Origin: Paragordius varius
Taxonomy: Eukaryota > Nematomorpha
DNA length: 64,000 nt
Assembly: GCA_964247055.1 (NCBI GenBank)
Contig: OZ176060.1
Coordinates: 62,001-126,000, forward strand
Direction: 5' to 3'
Part shown: positions 44,401 to 53,405 of the stretch, piece after piece
Layout: every line of letters starts with the position of its first letter
Position numbering within the stretch: position 1 is the stretch's first letter
Made by a program: the position numbers and the translations under genes
Notes under the pieces: generated by a model
The model's input: the letters and a program-made list of their open reading frames with translations, nothing else
Database searches by the model: none
What the model was told of the DNA's origin: nothing

Positions 44401-44655
44401 TATTACAGTAAAAATTAAAATTATACGGAGAAAACGTAAATATATAAAGACAAATTTGGCAATTCTTAACCGTGATATTTAAGTAAACAAGCAACATTAA
44501 AAAAGTATGCGGTAACACAATCTATTATATATTTTAGAACGTAAGTAAATAATTTTTTTGGAAAAATATTAATGTTTTAAAAATATGGTAATGTTTTAAT
44601 AAAAAAATTTGTCTTTTTATTTCTTAAGTTTTCGCCTGTATTTATTTAGTAATAT
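44401..44655. mobile_element. Short inverted-repeat element (MITE, Tc1/mariner-like)
   Basis: The left end reads TACAGTAAAAATTAAAATTA followed by a TACGGAGAAAACG block and AAAGACAAATT. The right end, read in reverse complement, gives TACTAAATAAATACAGGCG, then AAAACTTAAG and AAAGACAAATT. The termini begin with CAGT or a degenerate form next to TA, as in Tc1/mariner-type elements. It has no coding capacity. Related copies lie at 47,145-47,417, 47,412-47,684 and 63,585-63,830. Confidence 0.65.
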
Positions 44656-44761
44656 TTAATTAATGTCATAAAATTGATATTAAACCGGTTTTTGGCGTAT
44701 GTATTTTTGTCTCGTCATTTACAAATCATTTTTTATAATTAACTTTCACAATTTTTTTTAG

Positions 44762-45570
44762 ATTTCGGCCACTCGACTTACAAACTTTGGTGTGATCTCG
44801 ATACCAAACTTTATAAAATAGAACTTAAAAATCAACAAGAAACGTATCTTGATGATCCATCTAAACCGACATCATTTTTTAATTTATTGGAAAATGAAGA
44901 TTTCACAAATGATGATTTACGGAGAATTCTGAGCGCTTCTTTCAATAACTTTTGTTATTTAAGGGAACATAAAAGCAAAAATACCTTACAAAATAATAAT
45001 TCTAATGATGAAAATACCAAAACCATCAAAGATACCCTAATTATTGATTTGGTAGGAGAACAGACAGAACCTTTAGATCTTTCGCTGAAAAAATCACCAA
45101 AAAGTATGAAAAAAATTACTCCGGTGTGCGACAGTATTGATTCCAATGATATAAGCATGAATGATATTAACAATCTATTTGATGATAGTAACAAAACAAA
45201 ACCTAATAAGTCTTTAAACTCTTCAAAAATGGTTAATAATTATCGATGTATTCAATGTGATAAAATTTATAAGGACAAACATGTTTTAGTCACACATATT
45301 CGTTCTGTTCATGAAAAAGTTAAATACTCGTGCAAAATTTGTTCGAAAATATTTTCTAGCAAAGGCAATCTTGATAGGCACATTAAGTCAATTCATAAGA
45401 AAATTAAACATAAATGTCCGATTTGTAAAACTAATTTTTCTCAAAAAGGCAATCTTGCAACACATATTTCAGCAGTTCATGAGAAAATTAAACATGAATG
45501 TCCGATTTGTAAAAAGGAATATACAAAAAAAAGCAGTCTTGCCATCCATATAAAAAATGTACATAAATGA
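44762..45570 (+). CDS. C2H2 zinc-finger protein, 3' coding exon (ZF copy 1)
   Basis: The open frame begins right after a TTTTTTTTAG acceptor (intron phase 1: the first base of the Asp/Asn codon comes from an upstream exon) and ends in TGA. It encodes about 269 residues. The first 42 (FGHSTYKLWCDLDTKLYK onward) are shared with the other two copies, and no in-frame ATG opens the exon, so it is not the first exon. Residues 104-108 are PLDLS, followed by LKK, which matches the PxDLS motif that binds CtBP corepressors. Four C-x2-C-x12-H-x4-H fingers follow, with first cysteines at 163, 191, 219 and 247, exactly 28 residues apart. Their linkers read HEKVKY or HEKIKH rather than TGEKP. The likely role is a nuclear DNA-binding repressor, inferred from motifs only. 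An AATAAA at 45,751 is a possible poly(A) signal. Confidence 0.85.
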
Positions 45571-46611
45571 ACACTTAATTCAACATATATAATAGATTAA
45601 ATGCAGCATTAAATATGATTTAAATATCCATTTCGAAAATTACAGATATTGAGATACATATTATTTTATGAAGACGTTGTGCAAAAAGCATCATTAAAGA
45701 TATTGGAATGCTTTTTGACCGGTCTGTTCTGGAGTTTTTTGCAGATAAAAAATAAATTACAAATTCGAATATAAAAAAGTTTAAATTAATAATAGATCCT
45801 AATAGTTAATAACCATTTATATCACCACTTTTTGTAATTTCACCCCTTTACTTCTTTTATGCGACAACATTTTTTCGCGTACTGCCATTTTATATAAAAT
45901 TTATTTTTAGCTTTGCGAAAAAGATTATACTATTATTTATGGAAAAATAGTACTTAATTTATAGATTAAATTTTATTTGCCGATATTATATGATAACAAA
46001 ACACTGTTTTTTAACGTTTTAGCTCAATTATTTAATGAATATATTGCTTTTAACACAGCTTTTTTCAAAAGTATACATTATATATTTGTAAATAATATTA
46101 AATTTTTAACTTTTATACAAATAGAGATTGATAAACTTAAAATTATAAAAATATAATTTTGTGTAAAATAGATGGCGTGCATTTATCTTTTTTATTTTTC
46201 CTATTCTCTAAAACAAATATAGAGGGACCACACTAGACAACATTTGTTTCTTGAGTTTATTTATAAACTATATAATATATTTTTAAAAATTTTATTTTGA
46301 AACTTAATTAGTTGTAAATAACTAAGGTTTGGTGAAATCTTTCACCTTTCTAATAGAATCATACTTTAATTTTTATTTCAATAAACACATAAATTATCAT
46401 AAAAATGGAATTCCGTTTTCATTATATAAATAAAGGGCCCTCCTATTTAAAAAAGGTGAGAATAAAATTTATGTTATTATTGACTAATTATTTGAGGGAG
46501 TTTTGTAAAAGCGATATATCATTATCGGATTACTACACTATTTGTAAACGCATTCAATTTTTTTTAAAAAAGTAAAATTTTAAAGACACATTGATATTAA
46601 ATTTTCCTCAC
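45571..46611. other. 3' flank of ZF copy 1 and AT-rich spacer
   Basis: The first 200 bases or so are the 3' flank shared with the other zinc-finger copies. The block TGACCGGTCTGTTCTGGA at about 45,715-45,735 recurs as GACCGCTCTGTTCTGGA near 60,985 and in reverse complement near 52,370. The rest is AT-rich with no supportable gene. The poly(A) signal at 45,751-45,756 lies 181 bases after the stop. Confidence 0.6.
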
Positions 46612-46696
46612 CATGTTTTTCTTTATGATCAAAATCAACAATTTCGTTCTCTATTAATGAATTAGTAAACTGGTCTCCTATAAAAAATTTAGCCAT
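46612..46696 (-). CDS. Candidate orphan first exon with phase-1 splice donor
   Basis: On the minus strand an ATG at 46,696 opens a 28-codon frame starting MAKFFIGDQF and ending DFDHKEKH. One more base (G) follows, then a consensus donor, GTGAGG, at 46,611. This leaves the intron in phase 1, the phase used by all three zinc-finger exons, whose first two bases AT would complete a GAT (Asp) codon. The amino-acid composition looks coding: charged, with few low-complexity runs. No zinc-finger exon lies further left on the minus strand; copy 1 to its left is on the plus strand. It may be the stranded first exon of a rearranged copy or belong to another gene. Phase agreement alone is weak evidence. 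Confidence 0.45.
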
Positions 46697-47144
46697 CAAT
46701 TTAAAATATAGGCATTAATTACATAATAAAATGTTTAATGTACTACAATAGGTAAATAACCTAAATTTTAAATTTTAATGTATATTGGTGAAATAATAAC
46801 TATATATTTAATATTTGTAATTGAATAACATATCTTTTGCCTTTATATTGCGTTTTTTTACTTACATTTGGTGTATTAAAAAAAGGAAACTTAAATGTTA
46901 ACTATTTTCTGATTTTATTAAGACAAAATTTTAACCTTCCTTTCGTAAAAAATATGTTTTGATTGAATAAACGATAAGATATAATTTGGTATCAATTTTT
47001 TATAAATTTCTAATCATTTAACTCCTCATAGTACCAAATAAAAAATATAGATATAAAATTTTGATTTTTGTAACATATATGGAAATCAAACAATCTAACA
47101 TTTATACGAAAAAATGATATTCGATATCATTTAAATAGTTTTAA
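46697..47144. other. AT-rich spacer, nothing recognised
   Basis: No open frame with coding character, repeat family or structured element was recognised here. If the exon at 46,612-46,696 is real, its promoter and 5' UTR would lie in this interval. Confidence 0.5.
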
Positions 47145-47417
47145 TAAAGTAAAAATTGAAAATATACGGACAAAACATAAAATATAAAACCAACCTTATT
47201 TTTTCTAAAAGACAACCATATTCTTTATAACATTAATTTTTCCCAAAACTGTATAGTTATAATTTATAATATAATTGGGTTTAATGATTTACAATTTCCC
47301 TATTTTTTAACCAAAAACGATGATTATTCGAAAAAATTATATTTAAAAAAGTATGTTTTTAGAAAAATATATTTGTCTTTATATGTTTACGATTTCTCTT
47401 AATAATTAGTACAGTAC
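47145..47417. mobile_element. MITE, Tc1/mariner-like, first of a tandem pair
   Basis: The left end TAAAGTAAAAATTG is followed by ATATACGGACAAAACAT and AAAATATAAA. The right end in reverse complement gives CTGTACTAATTATTAAGAG, then a weakened TIR with AAACATATAAAGACAAA. Length and layout match the MITE at 44,401-44,655. It has no coding capacity. Confidence 0.55.
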
Positions 47418-47684
47418 AAAATAAGGACATTTTTTTTTCAAAAGACAACCATACATATTTAAGCTTCATTTTTCTATTTGTAAATATAATTCATCGTTTT
47501 TAATTGCATATAATCGAATTGATATCTGTATTGTGACACAATTAATTATATATTTTTTAATTGTATTTATATTTTTTATATATGAAAAACATTAAGGTTA
47601 AAAAATGTAAGGTAGTCTTTTAGAAAATGATTTTTGTCTTTAATATTATAACGTTTGTCTGTATAATTTCGGTTTTTACTGTAT
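47412..47684. mobile_element. MITE, Tc1/mariner-like, second of a tandem pair
   Basis: It starts TACAGTACAAAATAAGGAC with the inner TIR block CAAAAGACAACCATA. It ends, in reverse complement, TACAGTAAAAACCGAAATTA followed by ACAGACAAACG and, further in, CTAAAAGACTACC. It abuts the preceding copy directly, so two elements of one family share or nearly share a target site. Confidence 0.6.
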
Positions 47685-47784
47685 CCTTTTTATATATTAT
47701 TTTAGAGCAAAAAGAGAGAATAAGTTTTTATTGAGTTCACATAACTTACGAAGGGGCACATAGCCCGCTAATATCTTAGCTGGG

Positions 47785-48125
47785 TTGTGGGTTTTAATTA
47801 TAATTTTGATGATTTTAAACAAATATTTATTTATAGGCAAAAATTTATCTAGGTGACTTTAATACTATCATAGGAGAGGGTGTTATTTTATATAAATGAT
47901 AATTATAAATATATATTACCTTCATAAAAGTGAAAAAATGCCTTTTAACTTCTTTTAAAGAATAAATATTTATTTAATTATTAGTAGGTTAAGTGTATTC
48001 CAAGAGCCTTGAAGTAACATAAATGATACTATGAAAATATGCCATTTATTTAATGCAATAAATATACGGTACTGCTAATAATTAAAAAAATGCTAAATAG
48101 TTTATTAATTTGTTTCTTGCTTGAT
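47785..48125 (+). repeat. Dispersed repeat R1, copy 1
   Basis: Direct-orientation match to 56,223-56,560. Shared stretches include GGCAAAAATTTATCTAGGTG, GATAATTATAAATATATATT, ACCTTCA, AAAATGCC and AAAAAAATGCTAAATGGTTT (GT variant here). There are no inverted ends and no coding capacity. Copy 2 adjoins a Helitron end, so R1 may be part of a Helitron body; this is inference. Confidence 0.75.
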
Positions 48126-48217
48126 TAAAATTTGATCAAAAATAGATATTTTATCGTTTTTTAATTAATATTTTATTGAATTGATGATTTTATTTCTGAT
48201 GATTCATAACCTCTTAA

Positions 48218-48373
48218 GATAAATTCTCAACTGTATCTAATAGGCATAACAGCAAAGTCCAAGAATTTATAAAATCTAACGAAAACCTGTTGATGAATGA
48301 TTTTGTAGAACAGATGGTTCCATTATTAACTACGCAAATATCCATGTTCAATTTGTTAAAAACTTTCTCATAA
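48218..48373 (+). CDS. Possible exon fragment, unidentified (51 codons)
   Basis: A 51-codon open stretch on the plus strand ends in TAA and is preceded by CTCTTAAG, which could serve as a splice acceptor. The translation starts DKFSTVSNRHNS, includes EFIKSNENLLMNDF and ends FNLLKTFS. It is amphipathic with balanced composition, unlike the surrounding AT-rich noise. The spacing of F, N, LL and P faintly recalls the C-terminal helix of takeout/JHBP-type insect proteins, but no diagnostic motif is present. No partner exon was found, so it could be a pseudogene relic or chance. Confidence 0.25.
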   Translation, partial: DKFSTVSNRHNSKVQEFIKSNENLLMNDFVEQMVPLLTTQISMFNLLKTFS

Positions 48374-48494
48374 AGTAAGTCAAAGAGCAGAAAGTTCATG
48401 AGGATTTAATATGATGTCAATTTAGTAAAATAAATTTAATAAATTTAATCATAAAAAAATCATCCACCTGTTTAAAAAAACTAAATCTATTGGA

Positions 48495-48745
48495 TTTTAT
48501 AATGTTAAACATTTTATCAGCTTAGAAATTTTATTTCAACGTATTCATGTTATTTTAAGCGATTTACCCGATTTTTAGAGAGCAAATGTGACTTTCGAGG
48601 CCTGCATCCAAAAATTAAAATGTTTTAAATGCTTTTTATAAGTATTTTATGATTTAATATACTGATATATTTAAAAATAAACCGTTTAGCCTTATCAACA
48701 AAATTATCAACTTAATGGGGTATATTTTGCAAAACACTGATAATA
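48495..48745 (+). repeat. Dispersed repeat R2, copy 1
   Basis: Direct-orientation match to 62,345-62,590. Shared stretches include ATAATGTTAAACATTT, CCAAAAATTAAAATGTTT (ATTAAAATATTT in the other), TATAAGTA followed by TTTATGAT, and AACCGTTTAGCCTTATCA (AACCGTTAAACC in the other). It is noncoding and the family is unknown. Confidence 0.7.
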
Positions 48746-48860
48746 CTGGACAACAAATTTTTCTGCCACTCGAGTTTTTTGAATTTTCTGATATGTATCA
48801 TTTTAACAGTAAATCTGAAATAAAAATTATAACTCGTTGGAAGAATTTTGTATACCATTT

Positions 48861-49030
48861 CCCAGTCTAAATAAACGTTTTCCCAGTCAATCGAAACATT
48901 TTCCCAGTCAATCGAAACGTTTTTCCAATCAATCGAAACGGTTTCCCAGTCAATCGAAACATTTTCCCAGTCAATAAAAACATTTTCCCAATCAATAAAA
49001 ACTTTTTCCCAGTCAATAAAAACGGTTTTA
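48861..49030. repeat. 21-bp minisatellite, left arm of Foldback-like element 1
   Basis: About eight units of CCCAGTCAATCGAAACGTTTT with point variants; the later units have AATAAAAAC in place of AATCGAAAC. Because 21 is a multiple of three and the unit has no stop on the minus strand, a 112-codon frame encoding the heptad V-S-I-D-W-E-N runs through it (48,712-49,050, minus). I regard this as a by-product of the repeat and not a gene. Confidence 0.9.
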
Positions 49031-49354
49031 TTTTTGATGATAAATATCAAAACAAGACATAAAATTAACTTTTAACCATTATCAGCGTAATATTAGGCTA
49101 TTATTTTTCATGAAAAAACAATTATTGAATGACAATTTACCAGGTATATTCCAATGGACAATCATTAATGACTTATTCTTTAAAAGTTATATTTTTTGTA
49201 ATTTGAGATGTTTATAAGATAATATTTTTTATTTTATTGATGGTTCGCATTAATATTTGCCGAACGCTTCAATTAAAAAAGTCAGGTTTTTCCATAAAAA
49301 TACTGTCGGAAATAATCTCTAATTTTAAAAATAATTGATAATATATCTGACTAC

Positions 49355-49643
49355 TAGAGGGGTGTCCTACCAAAAGACTTCGCGGGCCGCATTACTCAAA
49401 AAGCACGGTGTTCCGCATTTGATATATTTCATAAATAATTTTTCGATTAGACATAAGACTGTAAAATACAATAATATAACAATTTTTTTAAATTTGTTAC
49501 CAATTTAATGAACTCATTCAGAGTAATTGCGTAAGAAATATGTATATTACTAAGATTTTGTGGGCATATTTTTGCATATGGATCTCTAAATTTTTAGTGG
49601 GCAGCACATAGATCCTCGGCACTCCGCGTTGGACACCCGGTGA
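49355..49643. mobile_element. Small hAT-like nonautonomous element nested in Foldback-like 1
   Basis: The left end GAGGGGTGTCC and right end GGACACCCGGTG form short inverted termini around about 290 bp. Just inside are the GC-rich blocks GACTTCGCGGGCCGCATTA and CGGCACTCCGCGTTGG, which stand out in this AT-rich region. GGGTGTCC-type ends next to GCGGGCCGC blocks are typical of hAT-derived MITEs. No convincing 8-bp target duplication was found. A second, truncated relative is at 57,160-57,330. Confidence 0.6.
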
Positions 49644-49991
49644 ACCAATGATAAATATAATAAAATTAGCGTAAAATTTATGTTTAAGATCCAATATAAA
49701 GTGTTAAATGACCTTTTAGATAAAAATGGTATATTATTTTTATTTTTAATATTTCATCTAAAACTATAGATTTTTTAAGTTAGCCGCAAATAATGCGAAC
49801 CTTCAATAAAATAAATAATATTAAAAATATCTCAAATTCCAAAAATATAATTTTTAATTAATAAGTCATTAATGATTGTGCAGTGGAATATATTTGGAAA
49901 ATTGTCATTCAATAATTGTGTTTTTATAAAAAAATAATATCCTAATATTACGCTGATAATGGTTAAAAGTAAATTTATAATAAAAAATTAA

Positions 49992-50123
49992 ACCGTTTTT
50001 ATTGACTGGGAAAATGTTTCGATTGACTGGGAAAACGTTTCGATTGACTGGGAAAACGTTTCGATTGACTGGGAAAACGTTTAATTGACTGAAAAAATGT
50101 TTCGATTGACTGGGAAAACGTTT
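49992..50123. repeat. 21-bp minisatellite, right arm of Foldback-like element 1
   Basis: About six units of the complementary 21-mer, AAAACGTTTCGATTGACTGGG, with one shortened unit. It mirrors the array at 48,861-49,030 and the two can pair with each other. Confidence 0.9.
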
Positions 50124-50130
50124 ATTTATG

Positions 50131-50151
50131 GTATATATATATATATATATA
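50131..50151. repeat. (AT)n microsatellite
   Basis: About ten AT dinucleotides fill the gap between the right end of the Foldback-like element and the left end of the long palindrome. Confidence 0.9.
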
Positions 50152-50152
50152 G

Positions 50153-51364
50153 ACTGTGTGCAAAAAAATTTTTAACAAAAAAATTTTTTTTCATGAGGCT
50201 TATGACCAGCATACTCATTTGCCGCTAAAAATTATTGACAACCTAATTTTCGAAATATTGAGAGAAAATCGAAATTGGGCAAAAAATGAAAATTAAGGAT
50301 AAATCAACAAATAATGATATAAAATTTGAGATATTATGGTTTATTATCATTTTAAGAGATATTTTTAATATATAAATAGCCTAAAATCATATAGTTTTGA
50401 TTTCTATAAAATTTCAGGTCAAAAGATGGCGTTTTTCTTTTATCACACTTAAAAAACAGAATAAATTTAATGAATTATTAAAATAATTTATTTTAATTAT
50501 TTACTACCTTTACTCACTATTAAAATCTTAACATTTATATTTAATTCAGTAAAATAAACTTCTATAAAATAAAACCAAAAATATTGTTTTTTATTTTTGC
50601 ATTTGTCATCTGGTTTATGAGTGCAAAAAAATGTATACTGTTTTATTTTGGATTCTCACATGATTAAGAATTATTAAGCATATAATTTATGCAAAATAGG
50701 TTTTAAAAGTAGTATAATATCTACCAAAAAATCCTTACAATTTCCTCTAAAGTCTGTTTTATGACAAATTTATATTTGTATTTGGATTTGTAAATATTGT
50801 TGGTTGATATTCCATTACTTTTAAATCCTATTTTGCATAAATTTTATACTTTATTATTCCCACTCAGGTAAGATTCCAAAACAAAACAGTATAAATTTTT
50901 TATACCCAAAAAAATGCAAAAAAAACAATATTTTTGGTTTTATTTTGATATATAAGTTCTTTTTACTGAATAAAATATGAATAAATTTTAATAGTGAGTT
51001 TTAGGTAATAAATAATTAGAAAAAAATTATTTTAATATAGTTTCATTTTTGTGTTAAGAGTGTGTTAGAAAAACGCCATCTTTTGATCTGAAATTTTATA
51101 GAAACCCTAACTATATGATTTTAGGCTATTTATATATTGAGAATATCTCCTAAATGATAATAAACCATAAATTTTATCATTATTTAAATTATACTTAATT
51201 ATACTTAATTTTCACTTTTTGCCCGATTTCGAATTTCTCTCAATATTCCAAAAACTAGGTTGTCAACAAATAAAAATTTTGCGGCAAATGAATACGCTGG
51301 TCATAAGTTCTCATGAAAAAAAATTTTTTTGATTTTTTTCGTTAAAATTATTTTTGCACACAGT
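50153..51364. mobile_element. 1.2 kb near-complete palindrome (long hairpin element)
   Basis: The termini ACTGTGTGCAAAAA (50,153) and TTTTTGCACACAGT (ending 51,364) begin arms that stay complementary almost to the midpoint near 50,758. Paired blocks include GACCAGCATACTCATTTGCC against GGCAAATGAATACGCTGGTC, CAAAAGATGGCGTTTTTC against CGCCATCTTTTGAT, AAATAGCCTAAAATCATATA against TATGATTTTAGGCTATTT, and TTATGCAAAATAGG against CCTATTTTGCATAA. Arms are about 580-600 nt with an unpaired centre of a few tens of nt. There is no open frame. ACTG/CAGT-type ends fit a Tc1/mariner-like MITE or foldback, but no clear TA duplication is seen. Transcribed, it would fold into a very long hairpin RNA. Confidence 0.85.
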
Positions 51365-51576
51365 GACAATAATGCAAAAAATGTTTATAAAATGGATATC
51401 ATTTGAAAAAAATAATTCTGCTTTTTTAAAAAATTATTGTTTATGCGAAAATGATTAAATTGCGGATTATATACAATGTATTTAAAAAAAAGCTCTTGAA
51501 ATTAAATTTTCGAATTTTATTTTAAGCGAATCCAGCTCAATTGAATTACATGGTGAATTATTTTAAATTTTTTCAT
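51365..51576. other. Short AT-rich spacer
   Basis: Unique-looking AT-rich sequence between the palindrome and the second Foldback-like element. No feature was recognised. Confidence 0.5.
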
Positions 51577-52162
51577 ATACCATTTGCTCTTTAAGAGTGT
51601 GCTTGAACACTTCAAGTTGACCCACATTTCAAGTTGGTCCTTGAACATTTCAAGTTGGTCTTTAAACACTTCAAGTTGGTCGTTGAACACTTCTCTTAAA
51701 TTTTTTTAAATTTCGTTCATGATTTTTTGTATTTTTTATCATATTTTTAACCTAATTTTCTTTATTTATATTTATCATTAAAAAATAAAATATTCTATTC
51801 AATAACTACTTTTTTGTTTCATACTAATTTTTTTCAATGTAATAAAATTATTGACCAATTGTCTTCGAACTTGAAAATAATAACCCAAAAAAATTATATA
51901 TTTTTAATAACGTGTTAAGATCTTATATATATCCAAAATAATTAAAAAAAATTAATAAACATATACGGTTTTTTAATGATTAGAAGTTGATATTAAAATT
52001 TATGTTGGTAAAAGAAAATAAGTTAAAAACGATAAAATAGATGAATGATTAACGATTTGATTGATAAAAGGTATAAACAAACAAAAATGTTAAATGACTA
52101 ATTTGAAGTATTTAAGGACCAACTTGAAGTGTTCAAGGACACTCTTGAAGTGCCAATGGTAT
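51577..52162. mobile_element. Foldback-like element 2 with 21-bp repeats in its ends
   Basis: The ends ATACCAT (51,577) and ATGGTAT (52,156-52,162) are the same as in element 1, but the arm repeat differs: ACTTCAAGTTGGTCGTTGAAC, also 21 bp. It occurs about four to five times at the left and about twice, inverted, at the right (CAACTTGAAGTGTTCAAGG). The interior is AT-rich and noncoding. It matches the element at 61,221-61,749 in inverted orientation and the fragment at 43,726-43,950. It sits 357 bases from the stop of ZF copy 2, on its 3' side. Confidence 0.85.
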
Positions 52163-52518
52163 AAGTAAAAAAGGTAAATATTTATAAAATTTGTTTAAAA
52201 AATGATTTGTTACGAAAACTCTATTTTACAGCAGTATAGGCCAATCAGTTATAATTAAGAATGAAATCTAGATAAAATTATGTTGTCTTAAAGAAATTTG
52301 TGTTTATATTTTTAGGTTTTGGCGGCATAATTTTGATTTTACTGTAATTTTTATGTACATAGGATACTCCAGAACAGATCGGTCAATAGCATGTAAAATA
52401 TTTTTTAAAATTTTTTTACAAAACATGTCCATAAAATGAATTAAATCCCAATATTTATTTGCAAAAATGATAAATTTTAAACATTTTATATTTATGTGAA
52501 CAGATGCTACATGTATAT
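52163..52518 (-). other. 3' flank of ZF copy 2 (shared with copy 3)
   Basis: Read on the minus strand, this flank is collinear with 60,841-61,220 downstream of copy 3. Shared blocks are ATGTAGCAT, TGTTCA followed by CATAAATATAA, GACCGATCTGTTCTGGA, AAAACCTAAAAATATAAACA, and AATTATAACTGATTGGCCTA. It contains a single TIR-like block of the CAGTAAAA MITE family (ATTACAGTAAAATCAAAATT), present at the same place in copy 3. It is probably 3' UTR plus flank. Confidence 0.7.
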
Positions 52519-53405
52519 TCAATTATGTAAATTTTTAATATGCTTAGCATGACTGCTTTTATGGGTATATTCCTTTTTACAAATCTTACAATTATATGTA
52601 ATTTTTTCGTGAACAGAATGAATATGTGTTGCAAGATTGCTTTTGTAAGAAAAATTAGTTTTACAAATCGGACATTCGTGTTTAATTTTTTCATGAATTG
52701 AATGAATGTGCTGAGTAAGAGAGCTTTTGTCAGAAAACAACTTTGAACAAACTTTGCACGGATATTTCACTTGTTCATGAACAGATTTAACATGTGTGGC
52801 AAGATGGTTTTTGTTAGAAAACATCTTACAACAAATTTTGCACGGATATTTTACTTGTTCATGGACAGAACGAATATGTTGGGCCAAGCCTTTTTTATAC
52901 ATATATATCTTATCACATTGATTACATCTATAATTATTAGCCAATTTTAAAGATTTAATAGGCTTTGTTTTGTTACTATCATCAAATAGCTTGTTAATAT
53001 CATTCAAGCTTATGTTGGAATCAATGTTTGAAGATACCAAGCTTATATCTTTTACAATTTTTGGTGATTTTTTCAGCGAAAGATCTAAAGGTTCCGTCTG
53101 TTCTCTTACCAAATCAATAATTAGGGTATCTTTGTTGGTTTTAATATCATTTTTATTTTCATAGTCTAAATTATTATTTTGTTGAGTATTTTCGCTTTTA
53201 TGTTCCCTTAAATAACAAAGGTTATGGAAGGAAGCGTTCAGAATTCTCCGTAAATCATCGTTTGTAAATTCGTCATTTTCCAATAAATCAATAAAAGATG
53301 CCGGTTTACATGGATCAATATACTCTTCTTGTTGATTTTTGAGTTCTACTTTATAAAGTTTGGTATCGAGATCACACCAAAGTTTGTAAGTCGAGTCGCC
53401 GAAAT
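52519..53405 (-). CDS. C2H2 zinc-finger protein, 3' coding exon (ZF copy 2)
   Basis: This minus-strand exon begins after TTTTTTTAG at 53,406-53,407 (phase 1, as in copy 1) and ends in TGA at 52,519. It encodes about 295 residues. The first block (FGDSTYKLWCDLDTKLYK) and the acidic LLENDEFTNDDLRRILNASF region align with copy 1, and PLDLSLKKSPK (CtBP-type PxDLS) lies in the middle. Five C-x2-C-x12-H-x4-H fingers then follow at a strict 28-residue period, one more than copy 1, with linkers HEQVKY and HEKIKH. The frame is intact. It lies on the opposite strand to copies 1 and 3. The role is inferred to be nuclear sequence-specific DNA binding with corepressor recruitment. The upstream exon was not located; the exon at 46,612-46,696 lies downstream of this gene and cannot be its first exon without rearrangement. 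Confidence 0.86.

Larger units (their letters stand above)
48851..50135. mobile_element. Foldback-like element 1 with 21-bp repeats in its arms
   Basis: The ends TATACCAT (48,851) and ATGGTATA (50,128-50,135) bound two inverted arms of about 350-430 bp. The outer part of each arm is a tandem 21-bp repeat, CCCAGTCAATCGAAACGTTTT on the left (about eight units, 48,861-49,030) and its complement on the right (about six units, 49,992-50,123). The inner arm parts also pair, for example TCATTAATGA, TGGTTCGCATTA against TAATGCGAACC, and CAGCGTAATATTAGG against CCTAATATTACGCTG. Terminal arms built of short direct repeats are the hallmark of Foldback elements. The centre holds a nested hAT-like insertion. 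It has no transposase. Confidence 0.8.

Noticed and set aside
48214-48399. Minus-strand 61-codon frame
   Set aside because: The plus-strand frame over the same bases has more coding-like composition; the minus frame starts and ends arbitrarily.
50153-51364. Long palindrome as an LTR or retroviral remnant
   Set aside because: The ends are inverted, not direct, repeats, and there is no primer-binding site or reverse-transcriptase coding.
52970-53164. Plus-strand frame opposite ZF copy 2, and the similar minus frame opposite copy 1 (44,955-45,194)
   Set aside because: They are antisense shadows of the conserved zinc-finger coding region.
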